From NCBI GenBank assembly GCA_009843505.1, contig VYDI01000008.1, forward strand, positions 1 through 64,000: a stretch of DNA of 64,000 bases, given 5' to 3'. Of the stretch, positions 34,786 through 43,748 are shown one piece after another. The first letter of the stretch is position 1. Each line of letters begins with the position of its first letter. Position numbers and translations under genes: made by a program. Source of the stretch: Holophagales bacterium. Lineage in GTDB: Bacteria; Acidobacteriota; Thermoanaerobaculia; Multivoradales; Multivoraceae. Below the pieces are notes generated by a model. It did not search any database and was not told the origin of the DNA. It worked only from the letters and a program-made list of their open reading frames with translations.

Positions 34786-36056
34786 GATTCCGCCTCCCGG
34801 GCAGCGTTGAATCGACGTTCCAGGAACAGGCCCGCCTTGAGCGCGCGCTCGCGTCTGGCGGACGCTTCCAGCGCGAGCGGCGAGGCGAGGCCCAGGACGA
34901 GCGCGGTCAGAGGCTGCAGGCTCGTGAGGAGGGCGGCCAGGAGAGCCTCGATCCAGGTCCACGCTCCGAGTCGCGTGAGTCCCCGGAGCGAGTTGCGCAT
35001 CCGTCCCGGCAGCCGAACCGCCAGAAAGACGAGGAGCGCGAGGACGGACAGGCCGCTCGAGGCCGGCAGGTAGAGAAGCGGGATCAACAGGGGGCTGCCA
35101 ATCAGCAGCAGCAGGACGGCGTCCGCGGCGACCCGCTGTCTCGCGGACCAGGGAAGCGAACGGGACCAGGCCCAGGGCGGCCGGCGCGCGCTCAGCAGCG
35201 TCGCCACGGCGAGAATCGTCGCAGTCACGCCCAGCGAGGCGCCGAGCCGCAGGACGAGATCGGTCTGATCGGCCGTGAACTCGTTGTTGTGGATGGCCAG
35301 GCCGGTCGGCGCGGCGAACAGGGCGGCGGGCAGGTGAGCCAGCGTGATCCACAGTCCGAGCGCTCGCAGGGAGAAGGCGAGTTGACCCATCGGCAGACAC
35401 CGCCCGAGTGACCGAAGGGAGAACGGAACCGAGGGAACGCGCGCGGAGCGCGGTGACCAGCGCCGGGCCTGGAAGAGCGCGAGTGCGAGAAGGGCAATGG
35501 CGGCCGCCAGACCCGGAAGCGAGGCGCTCGCCGCCAGCGGCCCGGCCACGGCGGCACAGGCGCGAACCCGCCCCGGTGCCGGCGTCCAGGTGCCTGCGGC
35601 CGCCAGCGCTACGAGCGGCAGAGCAACCAGGGCTCGGGGCGAGGCCGGCTCACCGAGCACTCTGCCTCCGATCCATAGAACGATCCACAGACCGGCAAGA
35701 TGGGCGAGGGTCGACGCGACGCCCAGGACACCGGCGGCCCAGCGGGTCCTTGGACCGACGGGCAGATGAAGCTGCCAACCACGGTGGGCCGGCGCCAGAC
35801 GCCGCGCCGCCGCGGCAGCGGCCACGACCGCCCAGACCGCGAATCCGAGCCTGGCCGCGGAGAACGCCTCAGGCGTCGCGATGCCGGCGGCCAGACCCTT
35901 GAGCAGAAGCTCCCGTGCCTGCGGCGGCTGAAACGCCAGCAGAACCAGTAGAAGCACCAACTGGAACGTCGCGAGGCCAAGGGTGACCCGCGCGCCGGAG
36001 GAAAGGTGGAAGCGGTAGCTCGCTCGCAGCCCGGCTGTTGTCACCCGCTGGTGCAT
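34782..36056 (-). CDS. ABC transporter membrane subunit (polytopic)
   Basis: About 424 residues from the ATG at 36056 (MHQRVTTAGLRASYRFHL). At least ten hydrophobic segments are visible, such as LATFQLVLLLVLLAF, LGFAVWAVVAAAAAARRL and ADAVLLLLIGSPLLIPLLYL. It has no recognisable family motif and is assigned as the permease only from its hydrophobicity and the GTGA overlap with the ATPase gene. The frame is open further upstream, but that part contains hairpin repeat R3 and is unlikely to be coding. Confidence 0.75.
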   Translation of the reverse strand: MHQRVTTAGLRASYRFHLSSGARVTLGLATFQLVLLLVLLAFQPPQARELLLKGLAAGIATPEAFSAARLGFAVWAVVAAAAAARRLAPAHRGWQLHLPVGPRTRWAAGVLGVASTLAHLAGLWIVLWIGGRVLGEPASPRALVALPLVALAAAGTWTPAPGRVRACAAVAGPLAASASLPGLAAAIALLALALFQARRWSPRSARVPSVPFSLRSLGRCLPMGQLAFSLRALGLWITLAHLPAALFAAPTGLAIHNNEFTADQTDLVLRLGASLGVTATILAVATLLSARRPPWAWSRSLPWSARQRVAADAVLLLLIGSPLLIPLLYLPASSGLSVLALLVFLAVRLPGRMRNSLRGLTRLGAWTWIEALLAALLTSLQPLTALVLGLASPLALEASARRERALKAGLFLERRFNAAREAES

Positions 36057-36194
36057 CGTTGGGGAGGATAGCGACCGTGAGGAATGGTCGCCTTTCTCTG
36101 ACAGCGACGGCTTCCGACCATGCACCGGGTCTTCTACTTTGCGAACGCGATCCTCGTTCCCCTTCGGCAAAGCCAGGAGCTTGGGCGGCAGAAA

Positions 36195-36231
36195 CTGGGT
36201 GCGCCGGCGTCCCCGCCGGCATCCGGCGCGA
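36195..36231 (+). repeat. intergenic hairpin repeat, copy R3
   Basis: CTGGGTGC followed by GCCGGCG-TCCC-CGCCGGC (36203-36220), then CATCCGGCGCGAAGCG. It is the same stem type as copy R1 in opposite orientation. It lies between two minus-strand genes (upstream of the permease, downstream of the HNH gene), so it is not simply a convergent terminator. Confidence 0.72.
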
Positions 36232-36259
36232 AGCGACGGCCTCTGGACCTTCTGCCGCG

Positions 36260-37738
36260 TTAGGCGGCTCGGGGCGTCTCTTGTTCCCGCGCTACCTTTG
36301 CCTCCAGGTGCGGTGGCGGCTTCCACAGGCACTCCATCACGTAGGGCAGGTCGAGTGGCCGGCCGTCCCAGGTCGGCATCGACTCCTTGCCCGTGATCAG
36401 GATGCCGGCGTTCTCCAGGTGCTCGACCAGTTCTCTAGCGGCGCGGAGGCCGACCGGTGGTGGCGCGGGACTCTCCTCCAGCGGCCGTCCCCGGCGATGG
36501 AAGAACTGCACGGCGCCCTCCTCGCTCATTCGCACGCTGAAGCCGCCTTCGTGGAGCAGTCGGTGGTGTCGCCGGCAGAGGAGCATGAGGTTCGAGAGCT
36601 TCGTCTCGCCGCCGTCGGCCCAATGGACGATGTGGTGGGCGTCGCAGTGCTTCGAGGTGCAGCCGGGGAAGCGGCAACCCTGATCGCGGAACTCCAGGGC
36701 GCGACGGATCGGCGGTGGAATGGTGCGCGTCTTGCGGCCGACGCTCAGGATCTGGCCCGATCGGTGAGTGATCCGGACTTTGCCGGCGTCGCAGGCGATG
36801 CGCCGGGCCGTTTCCGCGGAAACAGGAACGTGGGAGTCGCCGAGCCACGCGCCCCGCGGTGAAGACCGGCCCCTTCGCGGTTGGAGACTCGTTGGCGTTT
36901 CCGCGGGAACGTGTTCGGCTTCAGCCCTCGCTGCAGGCTGGTGCTGCGGGCGAGTCGGCGGCGTTCCCGCGGAAACGTGTGCCGCGGCCGTTTCCGCGGA
37001 AACACACGACGCGCAGCCGACCTCGGGAACCGCCTCCCGGGCCCTCAGTTCCTCGTCGCTCACGTGAACGACAACTTGGTAGCGGTCACCGCTTGAGCCG
37101 GGATCGAGACCGCCCTTGAGTGCGCTCTCGGCAATGAGAGCGAGAGCGTCCGCGCGAACCTTGCCGGCCGGCGGCCTGTCTCCCTGCTGTTCAGCGTAGA
37201 GCTTCTCGCCTGCCGCCTTGAGTGCCTTCATCAGCACTTCGCCAGCTTCCGGCGCCAGACGTCCGCGGATCACGAACATGCCGTTCTCATCGATGTGAGT
37301 GGTTACATGGCTCGATGCGTCCCGCAACTCGTCATCGGCAGCCTCGACCGAACGGTCTATCCTGCGCCACGACCGGACGACCCGTTCGATGTACGCCGCG
37401 GTCCCGGCCCTCCCGAGTTCGACGAGGTCCTTCTCAGTGTCGGGCCGTGCGATGCGGGTCAGCGCTCTCACCTTGGAGTAGGAGAGTTGGCCTCGTTTCA
37501 TCGCCTCGCTCATCAGGGGCAGTTCGCCCAGGGCCCGGGCGACCCGCACCTTCTCGCGGGCCGCGCCGGGTGCAAGTCCAATTCGCCAGGAGAGCCACTG
37601 CGCGCAACTGAGGAAGCCGCAGTTCCAGCCCTCCTCCTCGTCGAACTTGCGAATCAGAACAAGCAGCTCGTAAGTCGCCGCGTCGATCCGCGCTGCGAGC
37701 GTGGCGATCTCCTCGCCCATGCGCTCCTTGGTGCTCAT
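36260..37738 (-). CDS. DUF222 / HNH endonuclease domain protein
   Basis: 492 residues from the ATG at 37738 (MSTKERMGEE); in-frame starts at 37759 and 37774 are also possible. The N-terminal DUF222 helical domain includes DAATYELLVLIRKFDEEEGW and SYSKVRALTRIA. The C-terminal HNH motif is CRFPGCTSKHCDAHHIVHWADGG, then LSNLMLLCRRHHRLLHEGG, with all metal and catalytic histidines present. Such genes are common, multi-copy and of unknown role, often linked to mobile elements. The linker between the domains holds four near-identical copies of a 14-bp palindrome read as V-S-A-E-T. Confidence 0.87.
   Translation of the reverse strand: MSTKERMGEEIATLAARIDAATYELLVLIRKFDEEEGWNCGFLSCAQWLSWRIGLAPGAAREKVRVARALGELPLMSEAMKRGQLSYSKVRALTRIARPDTEKDLVELGRAGTAAYIERVVRSWRRIDRSVEAADDELRDASSHVTTHIDENGMFVIRGRLAPEAGEVLMKALKAAGEKLYAEQQGDRPPAGKVRADALALIAESALKGGLDPGSSGDRYQVVVHVSDEELRAREAVPEVGCASCVSAETAAAHVSAGTPPTRPQHQPAARAEAEHVPAETPTSLQPRRGRSSPRGAWLGDSHVPVSAETARRIACDAGKVRITHRSGQILSVGRKTRTIPPPIRRALEFRDQGCRFPGCTSKHCDAHHIVHWADGGETKLSNLMLLCRRHHRLLHEGGFSVRMSEEGAVQFFHRRGRPLEESPAPPPVGLRAARELVEHLENAGILITGKESMPTWDGRPLDLPYVMECLWKPPPHLEAKVAREQETPRAA
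36810..37003. repeat. four copies of a 14-bp palindrome inside the HNH gene
   Basis: GTTTCCGCGGAAAC occurs perfectly at 36810-36823 and 36990-37003, and with one change at 36897-36910 and 36963-36976. All copies are in the interdomain linker and in the same reading frame, giving VSAET or VPAET peptides. A related GGTTTCCGCGGAGGC is at the end of the PP-loop gene near 43720. Confidence 0.85.
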
Positions 37739-38080
37739 GCCGGCTTCTTTGTCAATCATTCGGTTGTTATCCAATGCTGGATCTGGCGGTCGGCTTGCCG
37801 GGTGTCGGAGGTCGCGAGACCGGCCTGTCGGGGACCTCCGTTTGGGAGACTGAATCTATCACTTGATCGTTGAGATACGAAAGGAACTCCAATGCAGTGG
37901 AGCGGCGTTCGTGTTTCTGGAGTCCGGAGGCCGACGTGACACCTCAATCGATAGTGAGGGATCGGTGGCAGGCACCGGATTCGGGCTCCACGCGGCTCGC
38001 ATTGGAGTATGGGCTATAGTCGCGCACGATGAGGGGAGAAGGCCTCCTGTGAACGAGGACTTCCCCATTTCGGGTCGTCA
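37739..38080. other. lower-GC gap holding only a doubtful small frame
   Basis: About 340 bp between the HNH gene and the HEPN-like gene, visibly less GC-rich than the surrounding genes. No RNA gene or promoter pair could be supported. The only candidate gene is the 73-codon frame at 37863-38084. Confidence 0.5.
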
Positions 38081-38084
38081 GTGA
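37863..38084 (+). CDS. doubtful small protein overlapping the HEPN-like gene
   Basis: A 73-codon frame with a TTG start, no recognised domain and no clear ribosome binding site. The reason to list it is its stop, which overlaps the next gene's GTG start as GTGA, the same coupling seen at real gene pairs elsewhere in this window. It could be an antitoxin-sized partner, or chance. Confidence 0.25.
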   Translation: MIVEIRKELQCSGAAFVFLESGGRRDTSIDSEGSVAGTGFGLHAARIGVWAIVAHDEGRRPPVNEDFPISGRQ

Positions 38085-38668
38085 AGACCGACGCGAGCAG
38101 TGAACGGGTTTTTCTGAACCCTCTCGGTGTCCTCGAAGAGGGCAGTTCCTCCGATGACGCCCTTCGGTTCCTCTGTAGCCATGAGATCGTTGTCCTTGGC
38201 GGGGCAGACGTGGACAGCATCATCGAGCGAGACAGAGAGATTCGGCCAATTGCGGGATCGCTCGGAGACAAGCTGACGGTTTGTCGCCTCGATCAGAAGG
38301 ACTTGGCCGAAATCCTATGGCCTTTGAGGGCGGCAGGCTCGGCTTTCTGCACAGGTCACTATCTCGCCACGATCACGATGGCAGGTGTTGCCGTCGAACA
38401 ACTGTTCGTGCGGGAAAAGCCTGATACCAGAGCGGAGAAGTGGCCCTTCGGGAAGCGACTGAATGAAAGCGGTTGGGACCAGTCCGACTCTGGCAAAGGA
38501 GAGAGACTGAGAGTCCTGCGGAACGACGCTGTTCATCGGGCGCGAGGCGGAAAAGCGGAGGCGCTTGAAGCCTTTCGGTTGGCTTCCTTGTTGGTGGGCG
38601 CAAGGCTTGGATGGCGCGGCCCTGATTCCGAGACGGGCACCATAGTTCTGCCTCCGGATAGGCCATGA
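38081..38668 (+). CDS. hypothetical protein with HEPN-like Rx4H motif
   Basis: 195 residues, no family recognised with certainty. The second half is helical by eye and contains RNDAVH at residues 147-152. This matches the R(N/D/H)x(3-5)H pattern of HEPN ribonucleases and DUF4145-like proteins. The downstream helix is ALEAFRLASLLVGARLG, which also fits a HEPN bundle. Base composition is lower in GC than its neighbours, which hints at transfer. It starts at a GTG. An adjacent small upstream frame might be a partner, but that is weak. Confidence 0.6.
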   Translation: MKTDASSERVFLNPLGVLEEGSSSDDALRFLCSHEIVVLGGADVDSIIERDREIRPIAGSLGDKLTVCRLDQKDLAEILWPLRAAGSAFCTGHYLATITMAGVAVEQLFVREKPDTRAEKWPFGKRLNESGWDQSDSGKGERLRVLRNDAVHRARGGKAEALEAFRLASLLVGARLGWRGPDSETGTIVLPPDRP

Positions 38669-38771
38669 AGGTCCAACCCAGCGAAGCGACATCTACGCCT
38701 GCTGGCGGCCGTTCTCCTATATGGTCGCCAGCCCTCGCTCGCTCGGCTATCTTTGCAGGACGTTCAGGGCG

Positions 38772-39659
38772 TCACGGAACCACGTCGCCCCAGTTCGGCG
38801 CGGCGGCGGCTTCGCCTTCGCCGGCGGCCCATTCGATCGTGTCGCCGACCCAGGCCTGGAACATCTCGTGGTCCCAGACGTCCTCGCGGTGGCCCATCGC
38901 GTTGTAGAGGACGCGGCCGGCGCCAAGTTCGCGGCACCAGGCGATGGGGTACGGGGCGATGTCGTAGACCTCCTGGTTGGCTCGCTCTTCGCCGGGGTCC
39001 ATCAGCGCCAGGACGTGGAGCTTGTCCTCAGCAACATTCTTGAACAGGTACCACTCGTCCATGATCTTCCAGCCGTCTTCGACGGCCTTCATCGTCGGGT
39101 GGCGGGCGTCGGCGACACGGACGATGCCGGGAAACTGCCTGCCGTGGTGGGTGAACTCGCCGCCGATCATGCCGATGTAGGGAGTGACCTCGTCGTTCTC
39201 GCCGTGGAAGGTGTCGGTCGCCGGGTGGAAACCCACGAAACCGCCGCCGGCTTCGATCCAGGCGATCAGGTCGGAGACGCCGTCGGCGCTCATCGGGGGA
39301 TTGCCGTCGCCGCGGAAGATGCCCTCCCCGGCGCCGCCGCGCTGGGTCAGGTCGCCGGTCGTGTAGAAGATGACGACGTCGAAACTGGCGAGCTGGGTCG
39401 CGTTGATCAGGCCTGCGTCCTTGGTGGACGTGATCTCAAAGCCCCGCTCGGTCGCCACCTGGGCAAGCACCGTGTCGACGTGGCTGGGATGGCCGTCGGT
39501 GCGCTTGATCGCGGAGTGCTGGAAGCCGGACGACTTGCTGACGAAGAGGACGCGAACGGGCTCGTCGGCCTCGGAATTGAAGGCGAGTGTGGGGGCGGCT
39601 GCGAGCAGCAGGGCGAGTGCGAGGAGCAGGGGGCGAGTGAGGCTGGCAGCGTGGATCAT
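38772..39659 (-). CDS. ThuA domain protein, exported
   Basis: 295 residues from the ATG at 39659 with a signal peptide (LTRPLLLALALLLAAAPTLA). The ThuA (trehalose-utilisation, class I amidotransferase-like) fold is shown by VRVLFVSKSSGFQHSAI, FDVVIFYTTGDLT, GGGFVGFHPATDTF, IGGEFTHHG and RVLYNAMGHREDVW. These proteins are common in sugar-degrading Bacteroidota, Planctomycetota and Acidobacteriota; the exact reaction is unknown. It has no obvious operon partner. Confidence 0.9.
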   Translation of the reverse strand: MIHAASLTRPLLLALALLLAAAPTLAFNSEADEPVRVLFVSKSSGFQHSAIKRTDGHPSHVDTVLAQVATERGFEITSTKDAGLINATQLASFDVVIFYTTGDLTQRGGAGEGIFRGDGNPPMSADGVSDLIAWIEAGGGFVGFHPATDTFHGENDEVTPYIGMIGGEFTHHGRQFPGIVRVADARHPTMKAVEDGWKIMDEWYLFKNVAEDKLHVLALMDPGEERANQEVYDIAPYPIAWCRELGAGRVLYNAMGHREDVWDHEMFQAWVGDTIEWAAGEGEAAAAPNWGDVVP

Positions 39660-39684
39660 GCGGAGGAAGTTACCACCGCACGGG

Positions 39685-39738
39685 CTCGCCGCTTCGCGGC
39701 ATCGCGCTTGATGCGGGTCAGAAGACCCGCGCACCCAG
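39685..39738 (-). repeat. intergenic hairpin repeat, copy R4
   Basis: 54 bp, the same length as R1. On the minus strand it reads CTGGGTGC, then GCGGGTC-TTCT-GACCCGC, then the shared hairpin tail. Compared with R1, all five inner base pairs of the stem are replaced while pairing is kept. Confidence 0.75.
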
Positions 39739-39796
39739 AGATACGGCGTCGGGCGGCGAGATTCTCTACGCAGATGTTGGTCCATCACTGCGGCCG

Positions 39797-39822
39797 GCCG
39801 GCGGGGGCGCCGGCGCACCCAG
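39797..39822 (-). repeat. intergenic hairpin repeat, copy R5 (short)
   Basis: On the minus strand: CTGGGTGC, then GCCGGCG-CCCC-CGCCGGC. The tail hairpin is missing. It lies 59 bp from R4 in the same gap, just after the LLM oxidoreductase gene end. Confidence 0.65.
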
Positions 39823-39830
39823 TGGGTTGC

Positions 39831-40673
39831 CTAGCTGAACTTCGAGATGACCTCTTCGCCGAACTGGGCCAGACGGTCGGGCGGCATCGGCGGGAAGATG
39901 ACCCGGGAAACGCCGAGTTCGGCCATGCGTGCCAAGTGATCGGGAGGTCCGCCGTTGGCGGTGATCTCGATCGCGTCCGGGTCGCGGCCCGCCGCCGCGG
40001 CGCTTTCGCGCATGATCCCCAGCAGGTGCTTCAGCTTGTCGATGTCGCCGAGAGCGGGGAAGAACCCGTCTCCCAGTTCGCCGGCGCGGCGGGCGGCGCG
40101 TTCGGAGTGCCCGCCGACGACGATCGGCACGGAACCCTGGACGGGCTGCGGCCGGCTGTAGCAGTCGGAGAAGGAGACGAACTCGCCGTCGTGACTCGGG
40201 CAGTCCTCGGTCCACAGCGCCCGGAAGGCGCGAATGTAGTCGTCCAGGCGGCGTCCGCGGCCGGCGAAGGGCACGCCGAGGGCGTTGAACTCCTCCTCGA
40301 GCCAGCCGACGCCGACGCCCAGGACGGCGCGGCCGCCGGAGAGCTTGTCGAGGGTGGCGACGGCCTTGGCGGTGACCAGGGGATTGCGCTGCGGGACGAT
40401 CAGGATGCCGGTCGCGAGCTTGATGCTCTTCGTCGCCGCGGCCACGTAGGATAGCCAGATGAGCGGGTCGGGGATGTCGAAGTCCTCGCGTCCGCCGGGC
40501 ATCTTGCCGCTTTCGTCATAGGGATAGGGGGAGGCGTAGCCGCGCGGGACGACGACGTGCTCCACGGTCCATAGCGAGTCGAAGCCGGCGGCTTCGGCTG
40601 CCTGAGCCAGTCCCGCGGCAGGCGGACCGTCGACGAACGGGCCGGTATTGGCGAACATGATGCCGAACTTCAT
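39831..40673 (-). CDS. LLM-class (F420-dependent type) oxidoreductase
   Basis: 280 residues from the ATG at 40673, with GAGGAG close upstream. It is a luciferase-like TIM-barrel enzyme: MKFGIMFANTGPF at the start, AEAAGFDSLWTVEHVVVP, LATGILIVPQRNPLVTAKAVATLD, LGVGVGWLEEEFNALGV and PIVVGGHSERAARRAGELGDG. These match the F420-using subfamily rather than FMN luciferases, but cofactor use is inferred. The substrate is unknown. It is divergent from the MMPL exporter gene. Confidence 0.9.
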   Translation of the reverse strand: MKFGIMFANTGPFVDGPPAAGLAQAAEAAGFDSLWTVEHVVVPRGYASPYPYDESGKMPGGREDFDIPDPLIWLSYVAAATKSIKLATGILIVPQRNPLVTAKAVATLDKLSGGRAVLGVGVGWLEEEFNALGVPFAGRGRRLDDYIRAFRALWTEDCPSHDGEFVSFSDCYSRPQPVQGSVPIVVGGHSERAARRAGELGDGFFPALGDIDKLKHLLGIMRESAAAAGRDPDAIEITANGGPPDHLARMAELGVSRVIFPPMPPDRLAQFGEEVISKFS

Positions 40674-40739
40674 CTCTTCTCCTCGTTCTTCGGGCCTCAT
40701 TTGCAAGGCCACTGGCGCGCGGGACTGTAGCAGCGTTCC

Positions 40740-43034
40740 ATGAGCATGAGACGGGCACTCGACGCGGTTGCGCGATGGACGATCCGCTCTCCGTGGAGCG
40801 CGATCGCCTGGGCGGTCTTGCCGGCTCTCGCGCTGGCGGCGTTGCTGCCGACGACCACGGTCGATCTCACGTTCACGGGCGTCATGAACCGCGGCAACGA
40901 GCATGTCGGTCGTTACTTCGAGATGTCCGAGCAGTACGAGCTCGGCGGTCTGCTTCTCGTGCTGCTCGAGGGCGAGGAGGAGCGACTCGACGAGGCCGTC
41001 GACCGCGCGATCGAGGCCGCGTCGGTGCTGCCGTCGGTCGCTGCCGCCAGACGCCCGCTGCCACTCGAGTGGCTCGCGGAGCAGGCGCCGTGGCTTGTCG
41101 AGCGGCCTCTGTTCGACCGTTGGCTCGCCCTCGTCGAGCGGCCGGACGACGTTGCGAATCTGGCGGAGTTCGCCGCCTCTGCCATGGCGCTTCGCGGCGC
41201 GGTGGCCAGCGTGCCCGGCGCCCGCCTCGTCGAGATCAAGATGGCGAAGGACCCGCTGGCGGAAGAGGTCGGCGAGAGCCCGTTCTTCGAGATCGAAGCC
41301 TCCATCGAGAGCGCTCTGGCGGGTTCCGGGGTGACGGCGGGCTTCTCGGGCCTGCCGGCGCTGTCGGCGGGCGACCAGGAGCAGACGTTAGGCGCCATCA
41401 AGCGCCTGACGCCGATCAGCCTCGTGCTCGTCCTGCTTCTCTTCCGGATCGTCGAGAAACGACCGGGCGGCATGCTTTCGGTGGCCGCCGTTCTGATCCT
41501 CGCGATTGGCGCCGCCCTGGGCGCCGTCGGCGTCCTGACCGGGAAGCTGACCGTGATGGAGACGTTCTTCGGCGTCACCGTCTTCGGACTCGGCATCGAC
41601 TTCGCCGTCCACCTGTTCGTGCGTCAGAGGGAGGAGCTGGCTCATGGTCGTTCGTTCGAGCAGGCGTTGCGGCGTACCCTGTCCGGCGCCGGCCGTGGCG
41701 TCGTCGCCGGGGGCATCACGACGGCCGGGGCGTTCCTCATCGCGGCGACCGCGCCGGACCCGGTGGCGCTGCATCTCGGCCTGTCGGGCGGTCTCGGTCT
41801 CCTGTTCTGCCTGCCGCTGACGCTGCTGATCCTGCCTTCCGTGTGGGTGCTGCGGCAACGGCGGCACCGCCGGCGGGTCGCAACCGCGACGGAGGCCCCG
41901 TCCAGGCGCGCGACGCCGGTCCGGGTTCCCGGCCTCTCATCCGTGGTGCGGTGGTCGACGGAACGTCCGGTCCGCTGTCTGGCCGTGAGCGCCGTCCTGG
42001 TGACGGCGGCCCTCGCGGGATTGCCGCGGCTACAGGTGGAGACGCGGCTGGAGCGGATCATGAATCGCGGTGTGCCGGCCATCGCGATGGTCGACCGGAT
42101 TCAGGAAGTACTCGGCACGAACGGCGCGCCATGGATCCTGGCGGCTGACAGTCTCGACCAGGCGAGGGAGTTCGCGGCCCGGCTGGACGGGCATCCGCTG
42201 TTCAGCGAGACGATCAGCCTCGGCACCATCCTGCCGGCCGATCTGGCGGAGCGGGCCGCTGAGCTACACCGGGTGTTCGGCCCCCAGGGTGGGCCGGTCG
42301 AGGCCGTGGGGGGGATAGCCGATCCCCGGGCCCTTGCGGTGGCAGCGCTCCGTCGAGCCGCGGCGGCCGGCCCACCCGGCATCGACTCACTCCCGCCCGG
42401 CCTGCGCGAGAAGTTCATTGCGTCCACCGGCGAGTTTCTGGTCTTCGCCTACGCTGCGGACTCGAAGGCCGACGGCGCCCTGGCACGGCGCCAGCGCGAG
42501 GTGGTGCAGGCGATCGACCCAAGGTCCAGCGGGCTGCTCGCGGTGGTGGAAGGCATGATGATCGGCGACCGGCCGTGGATCCCGTGGATCGCCCTTTCGA
42601 TCCTGGGATTCGTGCTGGTCGTCCTCTGCGTCGACTTCCGGCGGCCCGCCTCGGTCCTGCTGGCGGTGCTGCCGGTGCTGGCCGCGGTGCCGTTCACCCT
42701 GGGCGTGCTGTGCTGGGTCGGCATTCCCTTCAACGTGATGACGTGGCTCGTGTTGCCGCTGATCTTCGGGCTCGGGATCGACGACGGCATCCACGTCGTC
42801 CACCGAATCCTCGACGATCCGGCTCAGCCGATTCGCGGGGCGGCCCTGTCGGTCGGGCGGGCGATCGCGATGACGACGCTGACCACGACGGCCAGTTTTT
42901 CGATCCTGCTGTTCACCGACCACCCGGGCCTGGAGACGATGGCGGCCGTCATGCTGATCGGCCTGCCAGCGTGTCTGCTGGCGTCGGTGACGGTGCTGCC
43001 GGCGGCGGCGGTTCTGCTGGTCGGAAGACGGTAG
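40740..43034 (+). CDS. MMPL/RND-superfamily exporter
   Basis: 764-residue inner-membrane protein with two RND halves, each having a first transmembrane helix, a large periplasmic loop and a block of helices. LALAALLPTTTVDLTF begins the first half and CLAVSAVLVTAALAGLPRLQVETRLERIM the second. The conserved segments FGLGIDFAVHLFVRQREE and FGLGIDDGIHVVHRILDDP lie at matching places in the two halves. This resembles hopanoid or lipid exporters (HpnN-like), but no hopanoid gene is near, so the substrate is unknown. It heads a run of plus-strand genes. Confidence 0.88.
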   Translation: MSMRRALDAVARWTIRSPWSAIAWAVLPALALAALLPTTTVDLTFTGVMNRGNEHVGRYFEMSEQYELGGLLLVLLEGEEERLDEAVDRAIEAASVLPSVAAARRPLPLEWLAEQAPWLVERPLFDRWLALVERPDDVANLAEFAASAMALRGAVASVPGARLVEIKMAKDPLAEEVGESPFFEIEASIESALAGSGVTAGFSGLPALSAGDQEQTLGAIKRLTPISLVLVLLLFRIVEKRPGGMLSVAAVLILAIGAALGAVGVLTGKLTVMETFFGVTVFGLGIDFAVHLFVRQREELAHGRSFEQALRRTLSGAGRGVVAGGITTAGAFLIAATAPDPVALHLGLSGGLGLLFCLPLTLLILPSVWVLRQRRHRRRVATATEAPSRRATPVRVPGLSSVVRWSTERPVRCLAVSAVLVTAALAGLPRLQVETRLERIMNRGVPAIAMVDRIQEVLGTNGAPWILAADSLDQAREFAARLDGHPLFSETISLGTILPADLAERAAELHRVFGPQGGPVEAVGGIADPRALAVAALRRAAAAGPPGIDSLPPGLREKFIASTGEFLVFAYAADSKADGALARRQREVVQAIDPRSSGLLAVVEGMMIGDRPWIPWIALSILGFVLVVLCVDFRRPASVLLAVLPVLAAVPFTLGVLCWVGIPFNVMTWLVLPLIFGLGIDDGIHVVHRILDDPAQPIRGAALSVGRAIAMTTLTTTASFSILLFTDHPGLETMAAVMLIGLPACLLASVTVLPAAAVLLVGRR

Positions 43035-43049
43035 GCTGCCGGGCTCGCC

Positions 43050-43748
43050 ATGCCGGAACCGATCGCACTCTGCTTCAGCGGCGGCAAGGACAGTTGCCTG
43101 GCGCTTCAGGAACTGCGCCGGCAGGGCCGTTTCGAGGTGGTGGAACTGGTCACCACGGTGACCGACGCCTTCGACCGGGTCAGCATGCACGGCGTCCGCC
43201 GTGTGTTGTTGCGGGAGCAGGCGGACTCGATCGGCCTTCCGCTGACCGAAGTCGTCGTGCCGCCCGAGCCGTCGAACGTCGTGTACGAGCGGGAGATGGG
43301 AAAGGCGTTCGCGAAGCTCCGCGAAGGGGGAATCAGCCGCGTCGGCTTCGGGGACCTGTTCCTCGAGGATCTCCGTGAGTACCGCGTCCGCCAGCTCGCG
43401 GAAGCGGGCCTCGAGTGCGAGTTCCCGATCTGGCACACGCCCACGGACGAACTGGCTCGGACCTTCATCCGTGACGGCTTTCGGGCCGTGACCGTCTGCG
43501 TCAACCCGGCCGTTCTGCCCGTCTCCTTCGCCGGACGCGCCTTCGACGACACCTTCCTCGCTGACCTTCCGGCCGGAGTCGACCCGTGCGGCGAGCGCGG
43601 CGAGTTTCATACCTTCGTGTTCGACGGCCCGATCTTCGACCGCTCGATTGAAGTCGAGAGCGGCGGGGTCACGGAGCGGGATGGCTTTGGCTTCTGTGAC
43701 CTTCTGCCAGCGGGCTCCCCGGTTTCCGCGGAGGCGGCCACGGGATGA
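43050..43748 (+). CDS. PP-loop ATPase, diphthine-ammonia-ligase-like (MJ0570/Dph6 family)
   Basis: 232 residues. The PP-loop is CFSGGKDSCLAL near the N-terminus. Family motifs are VSMHGVRRVLL, GFGDLFLEDLREYRV and CGERGEFHTFVFDGPIF. Eukaryotic and archaeal relatives amidate diphthine on EF-2; bacteria lack diphthamide, so the bacterial role is open. It ends with an ATGA overlap with the cobalamin-binding-like gene, so the two products are made together and may act in one pathway. Confidence 0.88.
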   Translation: MPEPIALCFSGGKDSCLALQELRRQGRFEVVELVTTVTDAFDRVSMHGVRRVLLREQADSIGLPLTEVVVPPEPSNVVYEREMGKAFAKLREGGISRVGFGDLFLEDLREYRVRQLAEAGLECEFPIWHTPTDELARTFIRDGFRAVTVCVNPAVLPVSFAGRAFDDTFLADLPAGVDPCGERGEFHTFVFDGPIFDRSIEVESGGVTERDGFGFCDLLPAGSPVSAEAATG

